Shown here piece by piece: positions 35,260-46,141 of a stretch of DNA of 64,000 nucleotides (its first letter is position 1; every line of letters starts with the position of its first letter). A program made the translations under genes and the position numbers. This DNA is from Blasia pusilla (lineage: Eukaryota; Marchantiophyta; Marchantiopsida; Blasiales). The notes under the pieces are model-generated. The model ran no database searches and had not been told where the DNA came from. It saw only the letters and a list, made by a program, of their open reading frames with translations. The stretch spans positions 1,302,001-1,366,000 of the forward strand of contig CM114275.1 in assembly GCA_050084515.1 (NCBI GenBank). The letters run 5' to 3'.

Positions 35260-35977
35260 TCCCAAAACATCCCTGACCTCGGATCCCGCAATCCAAATCC
35301 TCGGCCGGTGATGAATGACCACGACATGGCCATCCAAAGCAATCACCAAATGAATGGTGCCAACTCTATCCAGATCCTGCGCCCCACCAAAGATATGTCG
35401 GCGGGTAGCGTATCTTTGGTATCCCCGCATCTGCAGATACCGACAACAACTCAGATACCCTGGACCAATCTCGCCACGTAACGTAATGATACTCGCGCGC
35501 GGTCTCATCTCTCTCCACATAAAGGTCTTGATGCACCCGTATGCTGCGCCGCAATATGGCCGCCAATCCGGTGCTAATCCCTCCGAAGAGATCTAACACC
35601 CTAACACCCTCCTCTGGGCATTGCCACACAACAGGTGTGGTATCTAGTGGAGTCATCGTCTCCACTCCAAGAGCCCGATCGCCACGTGACTCTTGCTGCT
35701 CTAGGATAAAAACATGACTCCACGCCTGCCTCACAAGGTCGTCGGCACTCCTTTGTAGCTCTCGAGTCGTACCCCATAATGGTGAAGAGGCATCGCTAAC
35801 ATGGGAAGAGACACCCGCCATGGCCTGTCTCTCCGTGGGACTATCCGCTACTGGGACATCCTCCGCATGTGCATTCCCCTCCAACAACTCTCCTGGCCAG
35901 CTAACACTACTTGTGAAAGCCGCCAACGTGGTCACAGACTCGCCTCGTGATCGACCACCTCGTCCCGCAAACTGCAT
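35260..35977 (-). pseudogene. C5-cytosine DNA methyltransferase domain fragment within gypsy pol
   Basis: The frame opening at 35977 has a Ser/Glu-rich leader of about 120 residues, then VRVLDLFGGISTGLAA (DLFGG at 35579-35593), matching the SAM-binding motif I of C5-cytosine methyltransferases, and YVERDETAR (motif II-like). After frameshifts, DRVGTIHLVIA and then GWPCRGHS (35312-35335) give motif IV with the catalytic Pro-Cys, followed in another frame by RGFGLRDPRSGMFWEML, the usual sequence after it. Motif VI (ENV) and the C-terminal target-recognition part are missing; sequence passes straight into RT. C5 methyltransferases captured by retrotransposons are known from charophytes and dinoflagellates. 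This copy is inactive but the family membership is clear. Confidence 0.8.
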
Positions 35978-35983
35978 AGGTAA

Positions 35984-36410
35984 CTAACTCATCCGACCGT
36001 CACCTGACCGCCATCTTGGCCGATAAGCAACGGTCTCCTCCCAGAAGTCAAGGATGAATCCTAGGGGATATAACACTGTACTCCCCACCAACACATCGTA
36101 CGACTCAGCTGGTGTCGTAATCGCACATGTGCGCACCATAGCACTATCCATCGCATGCTCTGGCTGGACTCTCACAACAATCTCCTGTCGAGTCATATAT
36201 TGAGTGGGTGATACGCCCCAATCGAGGTCTCAGATCTGGAAGGGACAAGGCTCAATGTCGGCCTTCCGTAACCCCAACGCTAAACACGCCGCCTTCCCTA
36301 ACATCAAGGGTTGCGCTCCCCAATCAAGTAGGACGCGCTGCGGGTGGTCTACTATCCCTGTCGGACTAACCAAGCGAAATACTCCAGCTCGGTTATCCAA
36401 AGAACACTAC
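35984..36410 (-). pseudogene. gypsy aspartic protease
   Basis: VLLDWGAQPLMLGKAA (about 36290-36340) aligns with the retroviral-type aspartic protease active-site loop, with DWG where DSG or DTG is usual. YDVLVGSTVLYPLGF near 36055-36100 matches the downstream flap-to-hydrophobic region. A TGA interrupts the frame near 36230. It lies between the zinc knuckle and the methyltransferase. Confidence 0.7.
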
Positions 36411-37023
36411 TCCAGTGTCACTGCTCGCCGCTCTATGGCCGGGTCGAGTGGCATATCTACCAACTTCGCCGCCGCCGCATGCCATGACTGTGTGGGGAAC
36501 GTCCCAAGCACCGGCTCTGAGGGCAAGTCCACCACCTCCTCAACTACCTCTAAACAAGAAGCAGTCATCTCTCCACGCTCACACAACGTGGCTGCCAACC
36601 GAACACCTCACCTGGTCCAACTCCCAACGCCGCCAACTCTAAGGCGGAAAAAGCGAGTCTAACTCACTCTAGTGGCCACCTCCAACACTATAGTAAACAA
36701 TCGACTCCACTCGAGTTGGCATAGGAGTTGTCACTCCAACTCCTCGTGACGCCAACGAGGTGCTCGAATCAGAGGCACCGCTGGTCGCCGAGGCACCATC
36801 GATGGTGTGTGTAGTGCCTCCGACAATGTGAACGATCGTGGAACCCTGGCTGCCGCCCATCGGTCCCCTACGGTGGGTCAATCTCAACTCCACCTCTCGA
36901 TGGCTCGGTGCCTCTCGCAGACACCCGAGTCACCACCGCACATTTGCCTCAACCAGGGCGCACTACACATAAATCCCATCTTGGAGAGATCCTCACCCGG
37001 TCGGGTAAGAGGTAGAGATCGAG

Positions 37024-37431
37024 TCACACTAGCCGCCGCAGCCCGTGCGTTTTCCTAAGCCGTGCATCATCGTCATGGCGGCAATCCTCGCGCTCAATCG
37101 ATCGATGCGTGAGAGAAGCGCCGCTCGGTGCTCTGCTCCATCTCCTCTGGCCTGGTGGTGGTCCTCTACCACCACGCCCAGGAAGAACTCCCCGACCTCC
37201 TCCAGACGGCCGCCCCCAGGCCCTCGGCCTACCTCTCGACGCGTGCCCCTCGGCGAAGGTCAAAACATCTATCCCTAGTGTGACCATATCGTGGCAATGG
37301 TCACACATTGGTGCTGTGGTGGGGCCATCCCTCGTGGCTCTGAGCAATCGGAGGCGCTGGTGGTCCTCTCCCATCTTTGTGGGCGATCTCTCTCGCCTAT
37401 GGGCCCCTCCACACGTCCAACAAGACCACAT
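37024..37431 (-). pseudogene. gag zinc-knuckle region
   Basis: CWTCGGAHRRERSP near 37385-37425 fits CX2CX4HX4C except that the last Cys is Ser. A second CDHCH group follows near 37300. Arg/Gly-rich sequence continues to 37024. Frames change repeatedly, so the boundary with gag is approximate. Confidence 0.55.
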
Positions 37432-37631
37432 CGGTCCTCGCTAGGCAACATATGTAGGTGCGGTCGTTGCCTCATAGGCTCACGGTACCGCCGCCGCTCT
37501 CTAGGCACACTGGCCCGCTCCGTGTATCGGTGCTCATTTCGGGCACTTTGTGGGGTCACCGCCCCTCGTGGACCCGTCGACTCTCGAGAAAATCCAGCGG
37601 TCACTACACGCTCCTCACTCATGTTGAGCTC

Positions 37632-38481
37632 ATACGCTCATAGACAACTCAAAGACAACCTTCAATGTGGGCTTCATTTGTGAATCAAAGACCGCATCTC
37701 GGACTCTCCTCCGGAGTTCTCGGTCCAGAACCCCGTACCAATATTGGACTGACTGCGCCTCAGTCACTCCAAACGTAGCAATGATCAGCCTCTTCATGCG
37801 TGTGAATGCCTCTCTCAGACTCTCACCCGATCGTCGCTAAAAATCTTGTAGACTCTTCAGCTTGTCGGTGCGTACGCCCTGGTAGCTCGTCCCCAACTGT
37901 GGGAAGAACTCCACTGTGGGGCTGAAGCTGGGTGGCCCTCTACCACCAGAGGTCTCTGCCACATCGTCTGTGTCACTGCCCTCCTCTCCATCTAGTCTCC
38001 GGGCTGATGGTATGGGTCTCTCTCCTCTCACAATCCCATCATATGCCTCGCGACCACTAGTGGACACATACCCTGGAGCCCAATAAATCCTCGAGGCATC
38101 GATCTCTACTGAATATAGTGATCGAAACTCCATGTAATCATCCATCGGAGGACCCTCCAAGTGCTGGAACAACCCCTTCCATGCCATGAAAGGGTTGAAC
38201 CGTGTCGGGGTCCGTATCTTCTGGAAGTCGCACCATGTGTCGAGCTCCTGGATGAAATCATCTAAGTCGATGGTGCCCATTGCACCCGAGAAACGACGCA
38301 TGCCCCGATGGCCCATGTCGTCCATCTCCTGCCAAGTACTACTGTCTCTGTCTACGATCTCGTCACCAGACCCAGTGTCCAGTGATGACGATCCAGTCAC
38401 GGATGGCTGTCGAGGTAGCTCCTCACTGGTAACCCCTCGATATCTCACTCCACTCCGTGTCACACCACTACTACTGCTCAC
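37632..38481 (-). pseudogene. gypsy gag capsid region
   Basis: The frame begins at the ATG at 38481. It contains LDDFIQELDTWCDFQKI and FMAWKGLFQHLEGPP, then a single TAG at 37837-37839, after which the same frame continues with SGESLREAFTRMKRLI and VLDRELRRRVRDAVF, typical of the retrotransposon gag capsid fold. The reading ends near 37632 by frameshift. The Ser/Asp-rich N-terminal 60 residues look disordered. Confidence 0.75.
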
Positions 38482-38659
38482 ACTACCCCGTTCTTCCGAA
38501 CCCTGGAAGAATGCCGTGATGACAAACCCTGTCTCACCTGCTCAAGCACTCAGACTCACCGAGAGTCTCCCACACGCCTCACTAGCTCACCTATGCGAAC
38601 ATCAATCCCGTGATGACATACCCGGCCTCACGCACGCTCAACACTCGGGCTCACCATGA

Positions 38660-39675
38660 GCCTCCCAACTGACTCACCTAACCTAGCGACACTCTCTCGG
38701 GTCATATACGCGACCCCTACTCGGCAACCGCCGTATATCCACCAACATGCTACACATGAAAAGAATCTACACTCGTCACCATCACTGCACCCATCTAGCA
38801 CCAGCTACTACCCGATACCCAACACTCTCAATCACACACGACAAGTGCGGGAAAAGGGACTCGAATGGGTAGCCTGATCACGCCCTCCAACCTGCTGCAT
38901 CGTCAACACTCACTCCTCCATGTGGTATGGCAACCTCCGTAACATGACACCCTCCTTGAACACACGTCAAACCTCCCGTCAATAGATATAGACCACCCAT
39001 CGGCATCATCATACTCATACTCCATCAGCAACACCCCGTTGCAAACTCTTGGCGTAACTCAGCTTTCCTAACTACGTAAGCAGTTCCACCACATCCGCCT
39101 CCCAACCTGGTAACTGGTGCTTACTCTGTCCCAACTCTACTAGGTTCCTTCTCGTCATGACTCCTTCTTTCTACACTTGGAGCCCACCCGGTTCCCTCTT
39201 TACTCCTGGATGAGCCCTCCATGGCTCCCCGCTCTCCCTTCCTCCTTACACGGCCCTTCTTTGCACGGTGCCCTATGCACCTTAACTCCACCCCAGTTCC
39301 TTGGACCTGCCAAGTACTTTCCCTGGTCCGTGCGCACACTCCCCACTCCTTGGCTCCCGCTGAAGGCTCGCGGCCCTATGAGGCCGGGCCTTACTCTCTC
39401 CCCCTTCGTCCGCACTTGGTAGGTACCACCGTACCTGCCCTAGATCTTCGGAGCCTTAATGGCTCTTCCTTCCTCCCGCAGCTCCGCCCTCTGCACGCGG
39501 CCCTTATGAACGGCCTCCCTACCTAGCTCCCCCTTCTTGTGGGCACGCGGCCCCGCCTTCAAACCCCTTCTCTACACCTGCGCGGCTCCCTATGGAGCCG
39601 CGATCTAGTATGGCACGCGGCCCTATGCGGCCCGTCCATCTCTCTTCCCTTCCGGCCGGGGGGAAACTTGGAGAT
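38660..39675. other. gypsy leader region
   Basis: Between gag and the recognisable right LTR sequence lies GC-rich, non-coding leader with repeated CACGCGGCCC and TATGCGGCC motifs (39360-39640). The boundary of the right LTR and the primer-binding site could not be located. Frames here are not conserved protein. Confidence 0.45.
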
Positions 39676-40587
39676 CACTCAACGGCGCGCTTCTTGACGC
39701 GCGTCTCCTGGCTCCCGGCCCTTGCGACTACGGTGACACGACCTCGCGGCCTCGATGCTTCTCCCCGGGCCGTATACGTACGTATCAACTAGGCGGCTAC
39801 GACCTAATCACCTTACTTAACAGCCCCCCGGGCGGCTGCAAGCCCTAAAACTAATTTCTCTCTATTTCCCAACCCTCTTGCTGATTCTTGATGATGCTTA
39901 CTTCCCGTTACACCCTGCGGCTCTCCTTCGACAATCTGCTCCAGAAAAATCTGAGAAAAACGGACAGCGCTTCCGCCCACGGCCTTCCGAACAGAAAAAT
40001 GACACAAAATGTCACACACACGTCTCTAGGGGCTCTCCAACCGAGGCAACTCGCTTGCCTACTTGCAAACAACAAATTCCCACCAGCCCCCTGACATCTT
40101 TCTCATGTAAAAATAAAGAGTAGCAAAAATGGCACACCCGGCCTAAAACTCCACTCCTCAATCTACATCGGCATATCGAGCCTCGTCCACCCTGTGCTAT
40201 CAAGGAATCCGGACGTTAGCACCCTAGTCCTAGCTCACACACATACAAGGGAGGTGCTCCAACGGCCCAACATGAGAAAGATGGCTTAAGAAAGCCATCT
40301 TCCTCTCTTATATAGGTTGGGAAGAGCCAAAAGGCTCTTCTCCTAAAAATAGCCATTCCCTTGGTAACCTGTGTGCACAGGTTACTAGGGGCAGGTGACC
40401 TGGTCAACAAGTCACCCGGCTGTAAAAGACCTCAACATGAAAGTCGTCAGAAACGACGTTCGTGACACAATGGACCTATGCTCAACCTCATCCGACACTG
40501 TGGGACAAAGTTACACTCAAGATAGTCCGCTGGCTCCTACGCCCTATCCACGATAGATCTCGGCCAATCGGTTACTCAGATGTGACA
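39676..40587 (-). repeat. Right (5') LTR remnant of the gypsy element
   Basis: It starts at GGAGATCACTCAA, a motif also found at 31838 and 32457 in the left LTR copies, continues through about 430 bp absent from the left LTR, then matches the left LTR from 40117 to the GATGTGACA end at 40587. The TG-start head seen at 31711 is missing here. TAGG follows as target duplication. Confidence 0.75.
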
Positions 40588-41239
40588 TAGGCAAGAATTG
40601 AGCAATATAGTACTCATCATGAATCCATTTAGTACGAACATATATAGACGTGAACTAACCTTGGTGAATTGGAAAATGGAGATCTACACAACCTCAAGAA
40701 TTTTGGAACTCGGTCCCTTGGGCACTTGTTGCTCTGGTCTATGGAGGAATTCAATGACCTAAAGATTTTGAAACCAGGGGGTCCATTGACACCACCAGAT
40801 TCAATATGAATTTCTGATTCAGAAACGTATCAGCTATTATCCTTCCGTTCCTCTCGCGAATCTAGGAATTGATACTAAAACTTACAACGATGATGTCCCC
40901 AACACCCGATTGAACCCAACAAGGATGACGTCCACCTTGTTCAAAAACTCATTGTCTGAAAGAGGAGGAAATTTGACAGCAGCCTGATTGAGTTACAAGA
41001 TTCCTTACCCTAACATACGTACCAATCTACTCCTGCGGTTCAATCAAACTTACATATTAGGTACTAGCGTACATTCGTCTGCCAAAACTATGTAGGCTCC
41101 TGTGGCTACAATAGAGTACATTTGAAGGGGAGTTCCAGAATTACTCCCTCCAAACCTCTACCAATCGAAATACAAAGTAGTGAATAGTAGCAATTCTTCA
41201 TGATTGGTTCTTTGTCCGCATTACAAACAACTTAGCACA

Positions 41240-41500
41240 ATGCCGAAGGGGTACTATGTCTGAATTGCCATGACGTCAGAAGCCATGGTACATTCTCAAG
41301 GGGTACCAAGTCTAAAGGGCTGCTGCCTATGAAGCGTTTGCAAACTTGAAGGGCTACAAGGCTGGAGCACTACCACGTCCGAGAGGGTACTACGTCAGGA
41401 TCCTTACCATGTTGGAAAGGCTACTACGTCAGAAATATTACCGCGTCTGAACAGACCGTTTCAGCATTTGAAGGGATACTACGTTCGAACCATTAGCAGG
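41240..41500 (+). repeat. Degenerate GAAGGGNTACTACGTC repeat
   Basis: Variants of GAAGGG(G/C)TACTACGTC(A/C)GA recur about eight times with spacing of roughly 25-40 bp, for example near 41246, 41341, 41387, 41419 and 41471. Units are strongly diverged. CpG-containing TACGTC/CACGTC is the most conserved part. Confidence 0.55.
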
Positions 41501-41944
41501 TTAGGCTTTTGATGACTTGCAATAGGATCTCAAGTCCATACTTGAATGAACATGGTAGACCATAATCTGTGTGGTTCCCAAGTATAGATCTTAACATACT
41601 AACCATTACATCCGTTATCCAAACAGCACAAGCCAATCCCTTTAATGAAAGTAAAGACAATGTCAGGAAGAAACCCAAGCGCTAGAGGCCAAGTATTGCG
41701 GCCTTTGACGTTCCTCCTTCTCCTTGTCCCTCCACCATTATCTACTTTAGTAAGATAGGACTAAAGGAGAGAAGTTTACACTACAAACGCAGTAGATATA
41801 TAGACCAGTGACCTAACTCCTCAAAAAACATGGCTACCCAAGTGCATTCAGAACTAAAGTTTAATAAGGCGGTTGCAAGCCTCAGCGCCGCAATTGCATT
41901 GTGATAACCTTACCCGAATCAGCCGAAGTTCCTGCTCAGTTCCA

Positions 41945-41993
41945 ATTCTTAGGTACTCTCGACTGACCGAAGCGGTCGAAAGTACCTAAGAAT
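41945..41993. repeat. Hairpin with 19-bp arms
   Basis: ATTCTTAGGTACTCTCGAC pairs with the downstream complement (41975-41993) with one mismatch around an 11-base loop. It stands alone next to the start of the 150-bp satellite. Confidence 0.8.
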
Positions 41994-42115
41994 CAGTACT
42001 ATAGATCTAGTTAAACAAACGATAACTGAATCCAATTCCCTAAACCATTTTTGTAACTCAACATATAGGATGTGAATCGGAAGTGTAGTTGCAAACCCTA
42101 AAACCTAAACACTGA

Positions 42116-44092
42116 CATGCAAAACACTTCTAGAAATGATAGAACGACCACAATACCTTCACAAAGGGCACTCAGGATTCTAGCTCTACATGACATCTCT
42201 TGCCCCGCAATAAAAGCCATACATTCAATTACATTGGAAGTATGGATCTATGCTCAATTTGATAGATTTAAATCGAGAAATGAACGGATACCTAAACCCG
42301 TGCTTTCTGAACTAGAGTTCCCAAATCCAATCGCTGGCCTATATGCATGCTACCTCACAATGGGAACTATAAATCAAGTTCTAGAAAAGAGAAGGAGGAT
42401 CAATCGGAACTCAGGTTCCGGTTCCAGACATGACAACTAAGCCCGAACGACTGCTTTTGGAACTGTAGTTCCCAAATGAGATTGCGGGCCTCCTTATTGG
42501 ATTCCTCACTATCGGAACTAGAGATCCAGTTCTTGAAATGAGAAGGAGGATCAATCAGAACTCAGGTTGTGATTCCAGACACAAGGATAGAGCCCAAACA
42601 AGTACTTTCGGAAGTGTAGTTCCCAAATAAGATCGCTGTCCTTCTTCCCGGCTTCCTCACCATCGAAACCCTAGATCCAGTCTCAAGATGAGAAGAAGGA
42701 TCAATCAAAACTCAGGTTCCGATTCCACAGACGGGAGTCCCTACCTAAACGAGGCCTTTTGGAACTGTAGTTCCCAAATCAAACGGCCGGTCTCCTTATT
42801 GGATTCCTCATTATTGACACTAGAGATTTACTTCTCAAAATGAGAAGCAGGATCAATTGGAACACAGGTTCTGGTTCCAAATACGGGAGTCCCTACCTAA
42901 ACGAGGGCTTTCTAAAACACCATTTCCCAAATCAAATCACCGGCCAATTTCCTTACCAACTCACCATCGGATCTCTACTTCTGGTTCTCGAAATGAGAAG
43001 GAGGATCAATTGGAACATAGGATCCGCTTCCAAAGACAAGAGTCCAGAAGCAGAACACAGGTTCCGATTCCAGACTTGAAAATTGAGCCCAAATGGTTGC
43101 TTTCGCAACTATAGTTCCCAAATCAAATATTTGGCCTCCTTATTAGATTTCTCTATATCGTCACTAGAGATCATGTTCTCGAAATGAGAAGCAAGATCAA
43201 TCAGAACACAGGTTCCGGTTCTAGATGCGGGAGTTCCCACCTAAACAAGGGCTTTCGAAATTGTAGTTCCCAAATCAAATCACCGGCCTCTTTCCTTACT
43301 ACCTCACCATTGAAACTCTAGTTCCAATTCTCGAAATGAAAAGGAGGATCAATCGAAACACAGGTTCCAGTTCTAGAGACAAGAGTCCCTACCTAAAGAA
43401 GGGCTTTCAGAACCGTAGTTCCCAAACAAAATCAACGGTCTCTTTCCTTGCTACCTCACCATTGGAACTCTAGTTTTACTTCTCGAAACCAGAAGGATGA
43501 TGAATCGCAACTTAGGTTCCGGCTCCAAACTCGACAACTAAGCTCGAACAATTGCTTTCAAAACTAGAGATCCAATTCTCAAATGAGATCACAACCCTCC
43601 TTATCGGATTCCTTACTATCGAAAGTAGAAATCCCGTTCTCGAAATGAGAACGAGGATGAATCAGAACTCAAGTTTCGGTTCTTCTAACGACAATTGAGC
43701 CTGAATGGGTGTTTTTGAAACTCTAGTTCCCAAATGAGTTTGTTGTCCTCCTTCCCGGGTTCCTCACCATCAAAACTCTACATTGAGTTCTCGAAAATAG
43801 ATGGAGGATCAATTGGAACACATGTTCTGGTTCCATATACGAGAGTCCATCACTAAACGAGGTCTTTCGGAACTGTAGTTCCCAAATCAAATCGCCGGCC
43901 TCTTTCTTTACTACCTCACTATCGAAACTCTAGTTTCAGTTCTCGAAATGAGAAGGAGGATGAATCGGAACTCAGGTTCCACTTTGAGATACGACAACTG
44001 AGCCCGAACGACTGCTTTTAGAACTGTAATTCCCAAATGAGATTGCGGGCCTCCTTATCGGATTCCTCGCTATTGGAACTAGAGATCCATTT
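42116..44092. repeat. Satellite array, unit about 150 bp
   Basis: The landmark CGAAATGAGAAGGAGGATCA recurs near 42385, 42535, 42685, 42837, 42990, 43180, 43333, 43480, 43637, 43790 and 43938, giving a unit of about 145-190 bp. Each unit holds a GGAACTGTAGTTCCCAAAT palindrome, a GAACACAGGTTCC palindrome and a CCTCCTTATTGGATTCCTCA-like segment. The short frames inside are repeat-encoded. The array resumes at 44715 after an insertion. Confidence 0.85.
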
Positions 44093-44714
44093 TGTCGTGC
44101 GCATACACATCGCTACACAACATACATTGTTGTCATCAAACACACACACAAACACACACGATCCCATGCTAACTCATGGCATCCATACATAGAGGCGAGA
44201 AGTACCAAAATATCTCCAATCTCTCTCTACACCATCTCACACCATAGCTCTCAAAGGTGTGCACTCTCTCTCATGTCAAACCAAACCCATTCTCCTAATG
44301 AGAGGCTTGGGTTACACTCACATGGCAAGGGACCACAGCTCCGCTGCCTCATGCCAAAAGGTTCAACAAAGAGAGAATGAGCTCTCAAGCTCTCTCCTTG
44401 AGGTATACACCTCTCCTCTCCCAAGCTCTCTCCATGATAACCTATGCTCCCAAGTCACCTCCTTGGCTCTTGACCTGATGTAGGAGGTCAAGAGCCACTT
44501 ACCAAAAATAGAAAGTCAACTACCCCAACATGGAAACTTACCCGAAATAGTAATTTTCTATATATGGCTCCAAATGAGCAGAAACGAAGGGGAAACCTGC
44601 TCTCTCAAGTTTCATGGGGCCTCAGAAGGTCATTCTCGACCTCTTGGGCCTATTCTCCACGTCTCGTGAAGACGTTCTGCTAGATCCCACCGATCTATCC
44701 TAACAGTCGTGACA
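44093..44714. mobile_element. Solo LTR related to the gypsy LTR, inside the satellite
   Basis: The 622-bp insert starts TGTCGTGCGCATACACATCG, matching the first 30 or so bases of the gypsy LTR (31711), and ends CAGTCGTGACA, close to its GATGTGACA end. The interior is diverged apart from CA-rich stretches. It splits a satellite unit: GATCCA lies before and AGTTCTTGAAATGAG after, which are contiguous in other units. No clean target duplication is visible. Confidence 0.75.
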
Positions 44715-45000
44715 AGTTCTTGAAATGAGAAGGAGGATCAATCAGAACTCAGGTTTTGGTTCCTGAAACTAATCCGAAGTCCAAAAGGGGGCATTCGGAA
44801 CTATAGTTCCCAAAAGAGATGGCGGGCATCCTTCCCGGCTTCCTCACCATCAAAAGTAGAGATCCACTTCTTGAAATGAGAAGGAGGATCAATCAAAATT
44901 GACATTCCGGTTTTAGAAACGATAAGGGAGCCCTAAATGAGGGCATACAGAATTGAAATTTCTAAATCAAATTGTTGGAACTAGTCCCTCTAGTGCTCGA
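44715..45000. repeat. Continuation of the 150-bp satellite
   Basis: Two further units (GAGAAGGAGGATCAATCA at about 44726 and 44877) follow the insert and fade out near 45000. Confidence 0.8.
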
Positions 45001-46141
45001 AATGAGAATGAGAAACTACGCCTTCCTACTCGGAAATAGAGTCCAAAATAAACTCTACGAGACCTCTAAGGAGCTATCTGGATGGGCATGATACTAGTTG
45101 GATGTGCGCTTCATATACCAAGCGCATTGGATTTTCAAATCAGTTATATGACTTGAGCAATAGGAATGTTAGAACCTCCTTGTATTCCCTTTACGATTAT
45201 CAGGCTACAATGGCAAGGCATTTGGCACGTTGCACGCCAAATATAGATTGAAAAAAGCTTGGCAAAGACGTCGTTCTCTACCCTAAACCTTGACAAGCGA
45301 TCTTCCTTTAGGCTCGGAAGTCATAGTATCTGAAATCCCCCAAGAGGCATTTTCTATGCTGCCGCAATTGACATCAGAATAAACTCAAAACTCCACCGTA
45401 GACCATATCAACAACAACAGAAGTGTTGCATTCGAAAGGAGAAGAAAAAAGAACCTCATGATTGTATTTCCGCGTTGACCTACAAAAGATCAACAACTGG
45501 ACGCTCACATTCTTCCCTCACTTGTAGAGCAACGCTTTGCACCTCCGGTGTAAAGAGATCGATAGCACAAAACTGATCTGGGAAAAATTTGCTACTTATA
45601 CTAGTCATTCATGACAGACTCGATGTTCGACTAGTGGTCCAAATTAGATCCATGTCAGCACACCTACGTTACTTAACCTAATACTCGCATGGATTTCAAA
45701 ATTCAAATTTGGACCTCACACATTCAGGATCCGTGTCAGGAGAAAATATCGCATATTAGATCAAAACTGCATATGTCATAATCATCCAAGCCACTCCTCA
45801 ATCAGTTATGAAAACCAATAGCTGAGATTGACGAAAGGGCACGGATTGATCACCTCAAACTGACTTCATTTGGAATCCTATATAATCCTCGCTCATTCCA
45901 TTAGAATTTTTTTCTAATGGAATGAGCAAGGATTATATAGGATTCCAACCCAACCTTGTGAGCCCAGTCTCCTAACGTCCTCTGTCCCTCCTCAACCGTT
46001 CTCTTCAATCCTTAAGGGCGCTATACCACATGATCACAATCGTAGCCATAGTCTAGAGACTTCAAGCCTCCACATATCGTAAGCTTATGAATTGAACCTC
46101 TAGACAAGCTCTACTCATAAGTCCTCTATTTTTCCTCTTCT
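45001..46141. other. Spacer; no gene recognised; contains a strong hairpin
   Basis: Frames are short and motif-free. The notable structure is the 36-bp-arm hairpin at 45871-45947, listed separately. The sequence is otherwise of mixed composition and may include diverged satellite. Confidence 0.4.
45871..45947. repeat. Near-perfect hairpin, 36-bp arms, 5-base loop
   Basis: Arms 45871-45906 and 45912-45947 are complementary with one mismatch. Both contain ATATAATCC and CTCATTCCATTAGAA. The loop is TTTTT-like. It could be a miniature inverted-repeat element or a small-RNA hairpin precursor. No target duplication is obvious. Confidence 0.9.

Larger units (their letters stand above)
31711..40587 (-). 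mobile_element. Ty3/gypsy LTR retrotransposon with DNA methyltransferase and PHD finger
   Basis: The element is bounded by TAGG on both sides (31707-31710 and 40588-40591) and has TGTC...GACA ends. About 470 bp next to the right edge (40117-40587) match 31855-32329 on the left with roughly ten differences by eye, so insertion is fairly recent. Coding order on the minus strand is gag, zinc knuckle, aspartic protease, C5-DNA-methyltransferase fragment, RT, RNase H, integrase, PHD finger; RT and RNase H before integrase is Ty3/gypsy order. Every ORF is broken by stops or frameshifts, so this copy is not autonomous. The left end has a full LTR plus a second partial LTR head (32335-32470), while the LTR head is missing on the right, so the termini were rearranged. 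No primer-binding site was identified. Confidence 0.9.
40592..42115. other. Spacer with short degenerate repeats and a hairpin
   Basis: No gene is recognised. It contains the GGTACTACGTC-type repeat at 41240-41500 and a 19-bp-arm hairpin at 41945-41993, each listed separately. Confidence 0.45.
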
